A stretch of DNA of 64,000 nt from Lactarius indigo (taxonomy: Eukaryota > Basidiomycota > Agaricomycetes > Russulales > Russulaceae), in assembly GCA_025766275.1 (NCBI GenBank), contig JAFKAC010000009.1, forward strand, positions 2,046,001 through 2,110,000. The letters run 5' to 3'. Under the pieces are notes generated by a model, which saw nothing but the letters and a program-made list of their open reading frames with translations, had not been told where the DNA came from and searched no databases. Numbering within the stretch: position 1 is the stretch's first letter; each line of letters starts with the position of its first letter. Shown in pieces: positions 1 through 10,463 of the stretch. Both the position numbers and the translations under genes were made by a program.

Positions 1-488
1 TCGAAGGAATCGTCTATGGAACACAGACTTGGCGTCAAGTTGCCACACGTGCGCGGGGTGCCATCGAAGCTGTCACTCACCTCCGATACTTCAAGTGGCC
101 GGGATGGTAGTTAAAAAGCCGGGGGATAAGAGCTAAGCAGAGCCGATTGGCTTCATTTCGTTTAATATGGGCCACATCCTTTGCCTCTCAGAAGATTCGG
201 GCCAAGCGACCCCAACACGCCTCGAGGTAGACATACACATCAGCCGTTACCATTACCAAACCCCGAGGGCCACGGGACCGTAATTGAGCGCTACGACGAT
301 GATCACAGCGGAGACCTTTGCATGTAGGATTTGGAAACTGGCACCATAAAAAGCAGGAAAAAATCGATAACAGGATCACGAGAAAGAGGATTGATGGGGG
401 AAAATGGGCATAATCTCGGGCAGCAGTCTCAGAAGCATCAACCAGACGTGGCGTGTCCACAAGAAAAAAGGGGTGACATTTTACCAGA
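1..488. other. Left-edge stretch without a supported gene
   Basis: I see no recognisable protein here. A short minus-strand reading frame (about 188-460) contains one hydrophobic run near SILFLVILLSIFSCFLW, but it has no family resemblance and no clear splice context, so it is not called. This probably holds the 3' flank of the minus-strand unknown gene that ends at 489, and possibly the edge of a neighbour outside the window. Confidence 0.3.
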
Positions 489-1571
489 TCAGAGTGCTAG
501 GGGTCGTGTTGTTGGTCGCGAACTGAATTCGCTTTGGCGTTTCGTGTATGTGCTAGGTCCAAAATGAGGTAGCACAGCTCCCTGATGCGTTTTCACCCGC
601 ACGAGGGGCAACGGAACGAACTCAAAGGGACCACCCGAAGATCGTGCCAGGCCCTGCTTCCGGCCACGCGTACGGAGCATCCTTTTACCCGAAGTTAAAA
701 TGGCCCCAGAGCCGCCGCCTCGCGTGTCCAGTGTGTTCCGATCCGGAGCTCTACCGCACGCTAAATTGACACCCGGAGAGTCGTTTCGAGTAGAGGAGCG
801 TCCTCCAGCAACCACCTGACGCCGTTTGTAGATCCGAGTTTCCAACGACGGTGTCAGGTTCAGAGAGGTGATGAAATGTAACGGCCGACGAGTGGATGTA
901 TGCGCAGAATCCTGGGCCGTGGGTCGAGAAAGGGTCCCAGTGGAAAAGACATCAGCTTCGAGCAGGCGTTGAGCGAGCGGCTTTGCAAATAGCTTTTGCC
1001 GACGGTATGGCACCCTGCGGGGTGGGTGTCTCAACTGCACGTGGTGAGCCCGGTAAGGAGTAGGGGCGCCTTGGTCACCGTCGCTCTGACAGCCCGAATC
1101 GTCGCTACAAGAGATGGGTGAAGGACTCGAACCTTCGTTGCAGTGAACGTCTAGTTTTACAGTAGCAAACCGGTTCCGGCGACCATATTTTCTGCGAGGC
1201 TTCTTCGTCATATCCTGAAGAAACTGGTGGACAGTGATAGATTGGCCTTCATGACTATCTGTAGCCTGAGGGACTGGTATAGGGGGAGAGCATGTCTCAG
1301 AGTCAGCTGGGTTCTCTTCCCATGGTTTGCCAGTCTGTCCCAAATTTTCAGGTGTCAACAGGCCTCGCGGTGTAAAGCCAGTACCCGAAGACGGAAGTTC
1401 AGATACGGGAAGATTCGGTAGAATGGTGTCTGGAGGCGCCGTGTACGACTTATCCAGGCAAGGCTCAGACGGCGGCCATCGTTTGCGTCTTCGCCTAATC
1501 TGACAGAAATTCAGGGAATCCAAAGTAGCAGCTTCGTAGGAAAGTCTCACAATGATGTTTTCGGGTTGCAT
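489..1571 (-). CDS. Uncharacterised basic, low-complexity protein (360 aa)
   Basis: An uninterrupted 360-codon frame starting MQPENIIVRLSYEAA. I do not recognise the family. The protein is rich in Arg, Ser, Pro and Thr. It has basic clusters (IRRRRKRW near residue 25, KKPRRKYGRRNRF near residue 125) that could act as nuclear localisation or nucleic-acid-binding patches, and an acidic Ser-rich stretch (SCSDDSGCQSDGDQG) in the middle. No membrane segment or signal peptide is visible. The composition is typical of disordered regulatory proteins in basidiomycetes. The length of the open frame in a window where most genes are heavily split supports it being real, but a chance frame cannot be excluded. 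A B-box-like string near 1125-1138 lies inside it and is not a tRNA. Confidence 0.45.
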   Translation of the reverse strand: MQPENIIVRLSYEAATLDSLNFCQIRRRRKRWPPSEPCLDKSYTAPPDTILPNLPVSELPSSGTGFTPRGLLTPENLGQTGKPWEENPADSETCSPPIPVPQATDSHEGQSITVHQFLQDMTKKPRRKYGRRNRFATVKLDVHCNEGSSPSPISCSDDSGCQSDGDQGAPTPYRAHHVQLRHPPRRVPYRRQKLFAKPLAQRLLEADVFSTGTLSRPTAQDSAHTSTRRPLHFITSLNLTPSLETRIYKRRQVVAGGRSSTRNDSPGVNLACGRAPDRNTLDTRGGGSGAILTSGKRMLRTRGRKQGLARSSGGPFEFVPLPLVRVKTHQGAVLPHFGPSTYTKRQSEFSSRPTTRPLAL

Positions 1572-1961
1572 AAAAAGCGTAAAGGTGAATTCCCGGGTCC
1601 CAAGACTATGGAGGCTGCCGTCTGTTTGAGTTTTAACAGCAAGAGTGGTCTATGAACGATAGGACCAGCCAAGTGGGGGCAGAAAGCAAGGCAGACACCA
1701 CGATACCACGACACCACGTAGCTACCATCTGGCCCGGAGCTGAGGCAAGCTGGAGTAAGCTCTCAGGCGACTTCCCTCCAGGGCGAACTTTGAAAGCGGA
1801 CCTCAATCGGCGTGGAAACAATATATTCCGTTCAAGAAACACTACCAAGTTACAGTTTTCCCAGACACTACTTGAATAAGTATCTACCTGTGTCACTTAG
1901 TTAGCGTACAACGTTCAATTCTATTGACTTCTCGTCCACTCGGGTAACTTCTAACATTTTT
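1572..1961. other. Intergenic, no gene seen
   Basis: This lies between the start of the minus-strand unknown gene and the stop codon of the minus-strand methionyl-tRNA synthetase. It must hold the promoter of the former and the 3' UTR of the latter. Short overlapping frames on both strands have no family resemblance. Confidence 0.4.
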
Positions 1962-4663
1962 CTATTTGGGCAGGGCTGCGCGTTCCGCTTTCAATTTCTT
2001 CAGTTCGGCAATAGCGATCGCAGTCTCCTCATCTAGTTCCTTGGTTCTCGGTGCTCTGGCCTTGAGTTCACGTACGATGTTGCCTTGCTCTGCGACCTTA
2101 GCGTCTAATGCAAGGGCTTCAGCCGACTTGGGTCCATCTACCTCGCCTTTGCGTTTCGACGTCGCTGGTGCTGCAGCAGTCCCATCGACGGTAGGAACCG
2201 CGGCCGCAGGGTCGTTCCCGGCGAACTGGGCGCGCCATACATTTGCCATCTTCTCTTCGATCTTCTTGAACAAGTGCTCTGGCGTACCAATGTGGTGCCC
2301 GGGGAGGATATCGATTGAGAACGTATCAGGTACCGCGCGAGCAGGAGCGTTCAGTTGCGATAAGATAGAGGCGGACGTCGCGGGCATAAAAGGGTAGACG
2401 AGTGCGGAAAGCACATAAATGAGGTTTGCAGCGCGGGTGACGACTTGCGCACAGCGTGTCGGATTCTCGGACATAAGTGCTTTGTTGAGTCCGGAGGATT
2501 GAAGATAGAGGTTGCCTCGCTGTGAGAGAAGCATGACGGTTTGAAGACCAAGTCTAAGTTTGACCGCGTCCATGGCTTCCGTATAATCCTTCAAGAGGCC
2601 ATTGACATCAGTGACAAACGTGGCGTCAGTTTCATCGTTGGGTGAGAGAGGTCCAGGCGTGTCGCCTTCTGGAATGACACCCTCGTATTGAGAGGAGATG
2701 AACTTGAGGGCTCTGTTGACAAAATTGCCAAAGCTGAGGACCTGTTAGCGATGCCATTTCCAAGCAACGAAGGTGACATACTTATTTAGCAGGACGCTAT
2801 TGTTCGCTGCCACCTGATGCGAGTCTATGAGTTTATAATCTACCCAACCAGCGCGCAACTTACGCAGTCGTCCCAGGAGAACGTGGCATCTGCAGTTTCC
2901 GGGCGCGTTGAAAGTAGATAGTACCTCCATACAGATGCGGGAATACCCGTCTCCTTTGCCGCTGGACCGAACACGCCGCGGTTATGACTCTTTGAGAACT
3001 TGCCTCCTTCGTAATTCAGATATTCTGAACTCTGCTGTCAGTTGTGTCAAAGAGATTCAGTATTTGTACTGACCGGTAGTCGAAAGATGGTGAAGCGTTG
3101 TCCAGTCCCTTCCATCACTAATTTGTACCGACGGGAAATAGATTGTGTGAAAGTACACGTTGTCCTTTCCCATGAACTGGTAGAGATGAACGTTCTTGGG
3201 GTTGAACCACCATTGCTTCCACTCAGGTGTAAGATTCGCGGTGATGCTAACATAACCTATACAAGCTTCGAACTAGACACAATTAAGCCGTGCGTTACCA
3301 TGATGAAATGACATGAACCAACCCAGACATCTACAAAGAAGTCGTTAAACTGCGTAAATGGGCAGGTGAAAGCCACTTACAGAGGACCTTTCCCTTCATG
3401 TCCTGATCAGGGTCGTCATCCTCGATGGGAACGGGGACCCCCCACTTGAGATCTCGAGTGACAGGACTTGGGTGCAGACCGCCCTTGAGCCGCGCGTCGA
3501 TGAGGATACCTTCGCTGTTGATTATCGAATTCGGTGACCATTTCCCCTTCTTCCACGATTCTTTGATCCACTTTTCCGTTTGCGGCTGAATCTTGTCGAG
3601 GCGTACGTACATGTGTGCAGAGACACGGGTCACGACTTTGTGTGTCTTGTCGAGGAGACAGCGAGGGTTGATGAGCTCCACGGCGTCGAGCGTCCGCCCA
3701 CAAGTATCACACTGATCACCACGCGCATCCTTGGGGCTGGTCAGCTGCGAGGTAGAGATCGTGTATAAAGCGCCTCACGTTTGAATTGCAATGTGGGCAA
3801 ATGCCTTCTACGAAGCGGTCTGCGAGAAATCTGTTTACCGTTGACACCGCGACGTCGTCAGGTTGTGCGAATGCTTACTTCTGGTCATCTTCACAATAGG
3901 TTTGTTCTTTCTCTTGTCGCAACAGATTCCCACGTTTTCTGATATTCACGTAGATCTCTTGGCTAATCCTGGTCCTCCAATCAGCGAAAAAAGACAGCGT
4001 CCGCAAGTCTAGCGTACTCTGTGTGCAGAGGTGTGGATGTGCGCCCAAAATAGTCGAATCTATGGAAGAGGAAGATCAGGAATTCATCCAAAAAGACCTT
4101 GAAAATGAGGTTGGTACCCAATGTCAAACCACTCGTAAGTTTCGCTATGGAGCTTATAATATTTATCACATAATTCCTTGGGAGAAATTCCTTCCTTCAG
4201 AGCTCGGGTTTCTGTGGCTGTTCCATATTCGTCCGTCCCGCATATATAAAGAGTTCTCCGGTTTCGGGTGCCTTCAGAGTCTTCACTTCAGGTGTCCATC
4301 CGAATCAAAGTATTACTCACGAGAATATCTATGGCAAGAACACTCAGGACGACACAGCAGTCGACAAGATAGTGCTTACCGGCTGTATACATCGGCACTG
4401 AGGGTGCTTCCGATGATGTTACCTTTGGAATGGTCAGTTGGCGCCACTCAGACCGAGTGTTCGAACGATACCGAGATGGGGGACGTTATTGCAATAGGGA
4501 AGAGCAGATGTGATGAGAACGTTTTGCTCCCCATCTTTCGGTAACCTGAAGACATGACAATTAGCCTTTGAGATAAGCAGGAAGCAACGAGACCGTACGC
4601 TACTTGACCAGGCTCTGGCACAGATCTCAGCAAGCCATCCGAGGACCTAATTTTCTGAGACAT
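1962..4663 (-). CDS. MES1: Cytosolic methionyl-tRNA synthetase with C-terminal WHEP domain
   Basis: Charges initiator and elongator tRNA-Met with methionine in the cytosol (class I synthetase). Several exons read from about 4540 downwards. The N-terminal exon gives [19 protein letters not shown], containing the HIGH-type signature (HLGN), followed by [14 protein letters not shown] after a short intron. Further on come [19 protein letters not shown] and, near 2990, [14 protein letters not shown], the KMSKS-type loop. The last exon (1962-2594) holds the anticodon-binding helical domain and ends in a WHEP-like helical hairpin ([15 protein letters not shown] to [12 protein letters not shown]), as in the animal enzyme and unlike budding yeast. 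No N-terminal GST-like domain is present. The start at MSQKI (4663) is tentative because the first intron has a weak donor. It is divergent with the OPT transporter. Confidence 0.9.
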
Positions 4664-4766
4664 GAAAGAGCGAAAGATAAGCGAATAAGCTGACTCGAGT
4701 CAGGGCCAGTTGGCCAATCATGATCTGTCCGGGTCTCGTGCCCGCCTTGTACCGCACCACCACCGA
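4664..4766. promoter_or_regulatory. Short bidirectional promoter region (MetRS / OPT transporter)
   Basis: Only about 100 bp separate the two proposed start codons of the divergent synthetase and OPT genes, so both promoters must overlap here or extend into first exons and introns. I see no convincing TATA box. This is inferred from gene arrangement only. Confidence 0.35.
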
Positions 4767-7436
4767 ATGAACGTGAGGCCGCCCATACCCATGCTTCAGC
4801 GCCAACTCAATGTCATTCTTTCGCGATTTCGGTAAGCGACCCCACTAATTATGTACGGACCTCCGTTCACCATGACAGATCTTCTCACACTCCCGAGAGC
4901 CCACTGGTGTCCTCCGCAAGCCCAGAGTTCACAGTGAGCGCATATCTATTGGTCGCGGACGGGGGAGTACTGAGGAATTTTCCAGCTTCGTGCCGTCGTA
5001 CTTGGCTTGTTCATTGGTTGCCTGCTTTGCTTCACAAACCTATACTTCGGGTTACAGACGGGATGGATCAGCATGTACGGAGCAACTCTTCATCCTCACA
5101 TCTGGTCGTTTTACGCATTTTCACAGGATGTCTCTCCAGTCAGCCATTATTGGCTTCTTGATATGCAAACTCCTAGCTGTCTCCATCACCCCCCAAGAAA
5201 ATGTGGTGATTCAAACGACAGCAGTTGCGACGGGGACTGTACGTGTATTCAAACGTGTAAGCAACGTCGAATTGCCTGAGTTCGTTCTTTCTAGATGCCG
5301 CTTGCCGCAGGTTTTGTTGGCATTATCCCCGCACTGAGCTTGCTTGATGAACAGAAAGACGGATCTCCTCCCATCACCCTGACGTGGACCTCCGCAGTAA
5401 GCTGGTCCTGTGCCGTCGCTTACTTTGGGCAAGTATTTCCGTCCTACCCTCGACAGTAAATTGATGGCCTCTCAGCGTCTTCATGTCACCTCCTATAAGG
5501 AAGAAAGTGGTACGTTGGCGACCAAATATTGCGAAATAGCGAACTTGCTCAAAGAAGGCAGATTGTCGATGAGCAACTCGCGTTCCCTTCGGGAACTGCA
5601 ACCGCCCAAGTAATTTCGGTGCTACACAAAATACCCTCAGCCAACTCCGGACTACGATCACGACGCGGATACAGCCCTCTCAACCTCCAAGATGAAGAAC
5701 CACCTTCCTTACCAGACTCCTTGGATGATGATCAGGACCCTGAAATAGAAGAAAGCGAAGTTGTGCAACATGAAGGCTGGGCCGCCCTAACATGGAGCTT
5801 TCTAACTTCTGGTGCACTCACTGTATTTTGTCCCAGTGCACTCTTTTGCCAACGCTGAGCTTGGAATTTGTCTAGTTGGCTGCCTACTTCTTCCCTGTGA
5901 TATTCGCTATTCCTTTATTCGGAGAATATCTGGCTCAACAGTGGCTCTGGACCTTCACCCCGAGCTTGTCATACGTGGGACAAGGTATGTTCAATCCTGG
6001 AGCTCTGTCGAGTTCCTTGAGGCTTATTTACGCAGGCATTATCATGGGATTTCCGACAACATTGAGCATGAACCTTGTGAATATGACCTTTCGAGGAAAG
6101 CTGTGATTGATCGACTGATGTTTCCAATAGGGTATGCTAGTGGGATGGGGAATTCTATCGCCACTCTCCAAGCACTATAATTGGGCTCCAGGACCCGTCA
6201 GTGACATGACTATTGGTGCCCGGGGCTGGATTCTTTGGACTTCTCTGGCGATAATGTCTTCTGACAGTTTGGTTGCTCTGATACCCATTGCTTGGGAATA
6301 TGTCAGCAAGCTCATTGAAAAGCACGACGTCGATGAACACAGATCGGATCATGACCTCGATGACGAAACGGATGATAGGCTTGTACCGACACGATGGGTG
6401 CTTTGGGGCATTGCCTGCAGCACGGTTACCGGCATTCTCGTTGTTTGGCTGGTCTTCGGAGGGGAAGGTATCAAACCTTGGGCGACAGCGATTTCATTTA
6501 TTTTGGGATCGCTACTGAGCATCCTAGGGTAAGTCGCATATCACATTCTCTTTGAGTAGGCTCTCATTTCCTCGAAGGGTCCGTGCTCTTGGAGAAACGG
6601 ACCTCAATCCTGTCAGCGGTCTGGGGAAAATCAGCCAATTGATATTTGCGGTCCTTCAGCCTAGAAACGTCGTAGCCAATATCATTGCTGGTGGCGTGGC
6701 CGAAGCTGGTGCACAGCAGTGAGTGTGCGACCCGTTCTCACGAGTACAAGCACGGAAAGTGGCTGAGAAACGCTTCCACCACAGGGCAGGGGACCTTATG
6801 CAAGATTTGAAGACTGGTCACCTCGTGCGGGCTTCTCCAAGAGCGCAGTTCTACGGACAACTCATTGGATCAACTCTTTCTATCCCAGTCACAGTGACTG
6901 CCTTCACACTCTACAGCAGGGCGTACCAAATCCCTGGTCCCACCTTCCCCGCTCCTACCGCCTACGTCTGGCTCAGTCTCGCGCGATTACTCCGTGAGTT
7001 TCTGGCAGTGTTGCCTGTGTCCACTCCATTGACTACGTAAACAGGTGACGGCAGCCTTCCCGACAAATGTGCTGTTTTCATGGTCTCCTTTGCCATCGTC
7101 TTCGCCTTGATTTCTGCATTTAAGACGCACGCCTCCAGACGCGGATTTTGGTACGCCAAGTGGATACCCTCCGGAGTGGCCTTTGCTATCGGATTTCTCA
7201 ACACACCGTCCTTCTCGCTCGCACGTCTAGTTGGAGGTGTCATTGAACACATTTACCACACCAGAATCGCCTCGAAAGGCAAGTCTGGCGACATACGGCT
7301 CATCATCGTCGCCAGTGGCTTTGTATTGGGCGAAGGTGTGATGAGCATTATGTTGTTGGTACTACGAACATTTGGCGTCGGCGTAGTGAGTTGTTGGGGG
7401 TGCAGCTCCGGGATGTGCGGAGGGTGTCCAGCCTGA
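4767..7436 (+). CDS. OPT-family oligopeptide/metal-chelate transporter
   Basis: A polytopic plasma- or vacuolar-membrane transporter of the oligopeptide transporter family, resembling the yeast YGL114W-type branch. The first exon (ATG at 4767) splices at 4833 into SSHTPESPLVSSASPEFT, then by a phase-0 intron into LRAVVLGLFIGCLLCFTNLY and FGLQTGWISM, a hallmark of the first membrane segment. Later exons carry PQENVVIQTTAVATGTMPLA, the conserved FPSGTATAQVI motif, then many hydrophobic helices (for example FFPVIFAIPLFGEYLAQQWL and ASGFVLGEGVMSIMLLVL). A His/Asp-rich cytosolic loop lies near 6310-6390. The C-terminus is short and cysteine-rich (CWGCSSGMCGGCPA). The substrate could be peptides or metal-chelates; the sequence does not decide. 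Confidence 0.85.
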
Positions 7437-7705
7437 GTACTAGTACTAGTTAACGCGACGTGTGAATATTGTCACTTGCATTGCTACACATACAACTCGA
7501 ATACAGTATGACCATTCGATGAGATTGTCTTCTGTCCACGTCACCCTCTCCCTGTCAACGTGGCTAAACACAGCATAGGACTGGCAAGTCATCAAACAAG
7601 GGTCACAACAGTTTTGTTATATTAGGTTTGTCGCTTACCCATTGTTACTCCCCAAAGGCTTGAACATTTTGGTGTAGCAGGCCTGTAAACTGTTAAAACT
7701 TTCCC

Positions 7706-8753
7706 ATGTCCCGCATCAAACTCGCAGACATATCTGCCTTGACGCTCTACCAGGGCGAACTTACATCGTCTAGACGTGGACAACCTATTCCCCAGCTCGT
7801 GTGCAAGGGCAAGCCATGCAAACTATTCACTCCTGATGTGGTCCGGTGTGTCAACCTTGGAGGGGAAGGTACGGATGTCGACTGGAAGGTATGTTCTTTA
7901 CCATGTACATCATTCTCCGTCCCGTCTTCATGGCGCTATGTAAAGTGTGAAACGGATCTTCCTGAGTCTCTCCGATTGGGACGTGTCCAGGTGTCGTGCG
8001 AGGGGTGGTCAGGTCCGGGGGACTCGTATGTCCTGAAGGGTACGCGAATACAATCGCGTGCATGGTTTCCTCGTCCACATTCAGATGTCCGGTTTTTAGG
8101 ATCTTGCTCTTTAGAGTACCGCCTCCAAGAAGTGCCAAATGCTTATCGACCGGCCTCCCATTCACACTCATCAAAAGGATCGTTTACTAGTACGTCGTCT
8201 GATGTCGTTCTGGTTGAAAATGTTGACAACGCTAACCAATGCAACAGCGGAGGCACTCATGGGCTATTTGTTCAATGCGCTGTTTATCGGAGTCCTAGCT
8301 TTCATACTCTACAAGCTCCTACGCCCGTGCTTCGAGGGGCGTCACAGGGTCTCGCCTCCACGAGCGCCCCGTCCTGGCCTTTCGTCCAATCACGGCTGGT
8401 TCCCCCGGGGTCACGACGATCCTCGCCGCCCGCCGCCGCCTCCCTATTCGAAATTTCCCCCAAGCACAGATAGCGCGACGGGGTCCCAGGTGCGGGGCGA
8501 CCAAGATCGCTTCGGCTTCTGGAGCGGCGCGGCACTTGGCAGCCTGGGGACTTATCTAATGACCCGCCAAGGTTCAGCCGCAGAGCCGCAGCCAAGGAGG
8601 TATGATTGGGAAAACGAGCGTTACGCCAGGCCTGGTCCGGTCCCGGTGCCGCGGGCAAGTGGCTCGTCCTCGCGACAGCAGTCATGGGAAGGACCATCGA
8701 ACCTCGGGTCCATGAGGAGAAGTACAGGATACGGTAGCTCGACTGTTCGATAA
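7706..8753 (+). CDS. SARAF: SARAF/TMEM66-like ER membrane protein
   Basis: Homolog of the store-operated calcium entry-associated regulatory factor, an ER membrane protein that in animals damps calcium refilling. The luminal Cys-rich region is well conserved: LADISALTLYQGELTSSRR, IPQLVCKGKPCKLFTPDVVR, NLGGEGTDVDWKCETDLPE, then VSCEGWSGPGDSYVLKGSC. Three introns (about 7889-7948, 8034-8099, 8192-8247) restore this frame. The last exon gives the single membrane helix (YLFNALFIGVLAFILYKLL) and a Pro-rich cytosolic tail ending in GFWSGAALGSLGTYLMTRQ, another family motif. The usual N-terminal signal peptide is not seen: an in-frame stop lies just upstream of 7706, so either a signal exon was missed or the start differs. 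I cannot say what it regulates in a fungus. Confidence 0.85.
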
Positions 8754-10463
8754 TGAGCAGCCTGGAAGACTCGGCACGTGTCGAACAGTTTTAACGTGGT
8801 TAACCGAACGTGTCAACCGGTTGGACCTCTCATTGGATCTCCAACCGGCTTGTTTTCTTGTATACATTGTACTTACAGGTTTTTAGCAACACGCCTATTC
8901 TGCTTCCGCAGTGCGCCGAAGCCCGACACCCATATCTTGGTGGTTCTGTATCGCGATGTCATCCTCACCACCGCTCTCACTCCCACATACAGTAGTTCAT
9001 GACAAAATCAAATTTAAGCTTTGTTTTCTTAGCTTCGCGCTGCAAGCCAGGAGCATCCCTCTGTGACCCTGATTTTTATTAGAAGGCCTCGAAACGTGTT
9101 CGTTTCTTGCAAGTCTGGGGTTCAGCATCTGAAATAAGGGACAAGTCGATGATGCATCTTATCTGGACAGCGGACGGCACTGACTCCGACCAGCCACCTA
9201 ACTCCATCCAAAGTGCAGGAGTTAGCCAAGGCCCTACACACAGCCAAAGAGCCCCCAGTCTGGTGCCCATACTACATATCACATCCCCACGTTCCATTCA
9301 ATCCTTCACGTAAGACGGCAAGCCAACCTAGGGACGCATTGGGAGGCATGCTGCATTTCGGTTCTGAACCCCAAGATCAACCTTGATGAGATTTTTTTTT
9401 AAAAAAAATCTCCCCGTGCCGATAACTGGCAACGCGCAGATACCCCGTGACACCCTTGTTCTGCGTCTCCATGGGGGTGATAGTCCCCATCTCCGCCATC
9501 TTCCCCAGTCACCTCCATTCCAGCCGCAGCAGCGGCGCTTGTTTCACAAGTGGATGGCTGTGTCATCGAGCAAGCGACGTGCGCCACATGCGTGAACACA
9601 CGTGCACACGGTGGGGCCACGCACACGCCGCCCAGCAATGCTGGTCACGATGGGTAACTACGCGTCCGGCGGACACCGAGCCCACCCTCTCCATGTGACA
9701 AAACCGCAGTAAACGCATCGTCGCAATTAATGCGCATAATGCCTCGAACTCCTCTTATCTCCTTTCTGCGTCGTACCCGGGAGTGCCCGGTCACTTGTCG
9801 TGCGCCTGCAACGCCAAGCATATTAAAGAACGTAGCCAACTCCGCAAGGACTTAATGTGCGAAAGCTTTTCGATATGTTACTTGTTGTATCGACCGTTTC
9901 GTGCACGCACTTGTGACCCCTTCGGTACAAAGAGTCGGTCAACACTAAGATTAAGTGACATCTTGTTTGACGCGGTGGGACGAAAATGAGACTGAATAAG
10001 ATGATTGAATGAATGCGGATGGTTGTATTGGCTCGGTAACTATACTGTACAGCAATATATCAGATACTAACTCGTGGGTACCTGTCCGTTCTAGGATATG
10101 AATCTGCTAATAGTGTTTGAATTGCATAGAGAAGGTGTGTGATGAGGAACCATAACGCTGAAGAAATAAATAAGTCCATAGATTTATTTTGGCCAGACGG
10201 CGCTTTATGTTGCCAGACAGGACTCAGGGTGCGACTATACCACATCGTCACTCGAACCGGGACAAAAGCAGGATGGCGTGGTCTCACTCCCCCTGGTGCT
10301 AATATCGTCGCGGGAAGCCACATGCGAGCGTGTTTGTGTGCGCACGCGGTCTCCAATGTGCTTAACCACGCGTGAGCGCCCGCGTTCAAAGTCGGCCACT
10401 AGCACACGACGGCGTCCCACGGTAACAGTGGCGGGCGCCTTGCCCTTCCTGACGCGCCGATGC
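8754..10463. other. 1.7 kb without a supported gene; contains an A/T palindrome
   Basis: No reading frame here has a family resemblance or a convincing exon structure on either strand. A minus-strand frame ending at 9079 (ISDAEPQTCKKRTRFEAF) looks mildly coding but cannot be extended. A perfect T/A-rich inverted repeat lies at 9388-9412, with a smaller one immediately before it. This region holds the 3' flanks of the convergent SARAF-like and MFS genes. Confidence 0.4.
9388..9412. repeat. Perfect 25-nt inverted repeat (12-bp arms)
   Basis: Arms GAGATTTTTTTT and AAAAAAAATCTC are separated by one T. A second, smaller inverted repeat (ATCAA-CC-TTGAT, about 9375-9386) directly precedes it. Read as DNA it is a cruciform-prone element between two convergent genes. 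Its role is unknown; a 3'-end or boundary element is possible, or it may be an expanded A/T tract. Confidence 0.7.

Noticed and set aside
1113..1180. Possible tRNA on the minus strand (B-box-like GGTTCGAGTCC with a paired T stem)
   Set aside because: No matching 5' acceptor strand, D arm or anticodon arm could be found at the right distance, and the site is inside an open coding frame.
10240..10275. Second B-box-like string (minus strand GGTTCGAGT)
   Set aside because: The T stem does not pair and there is no acceptor stem.
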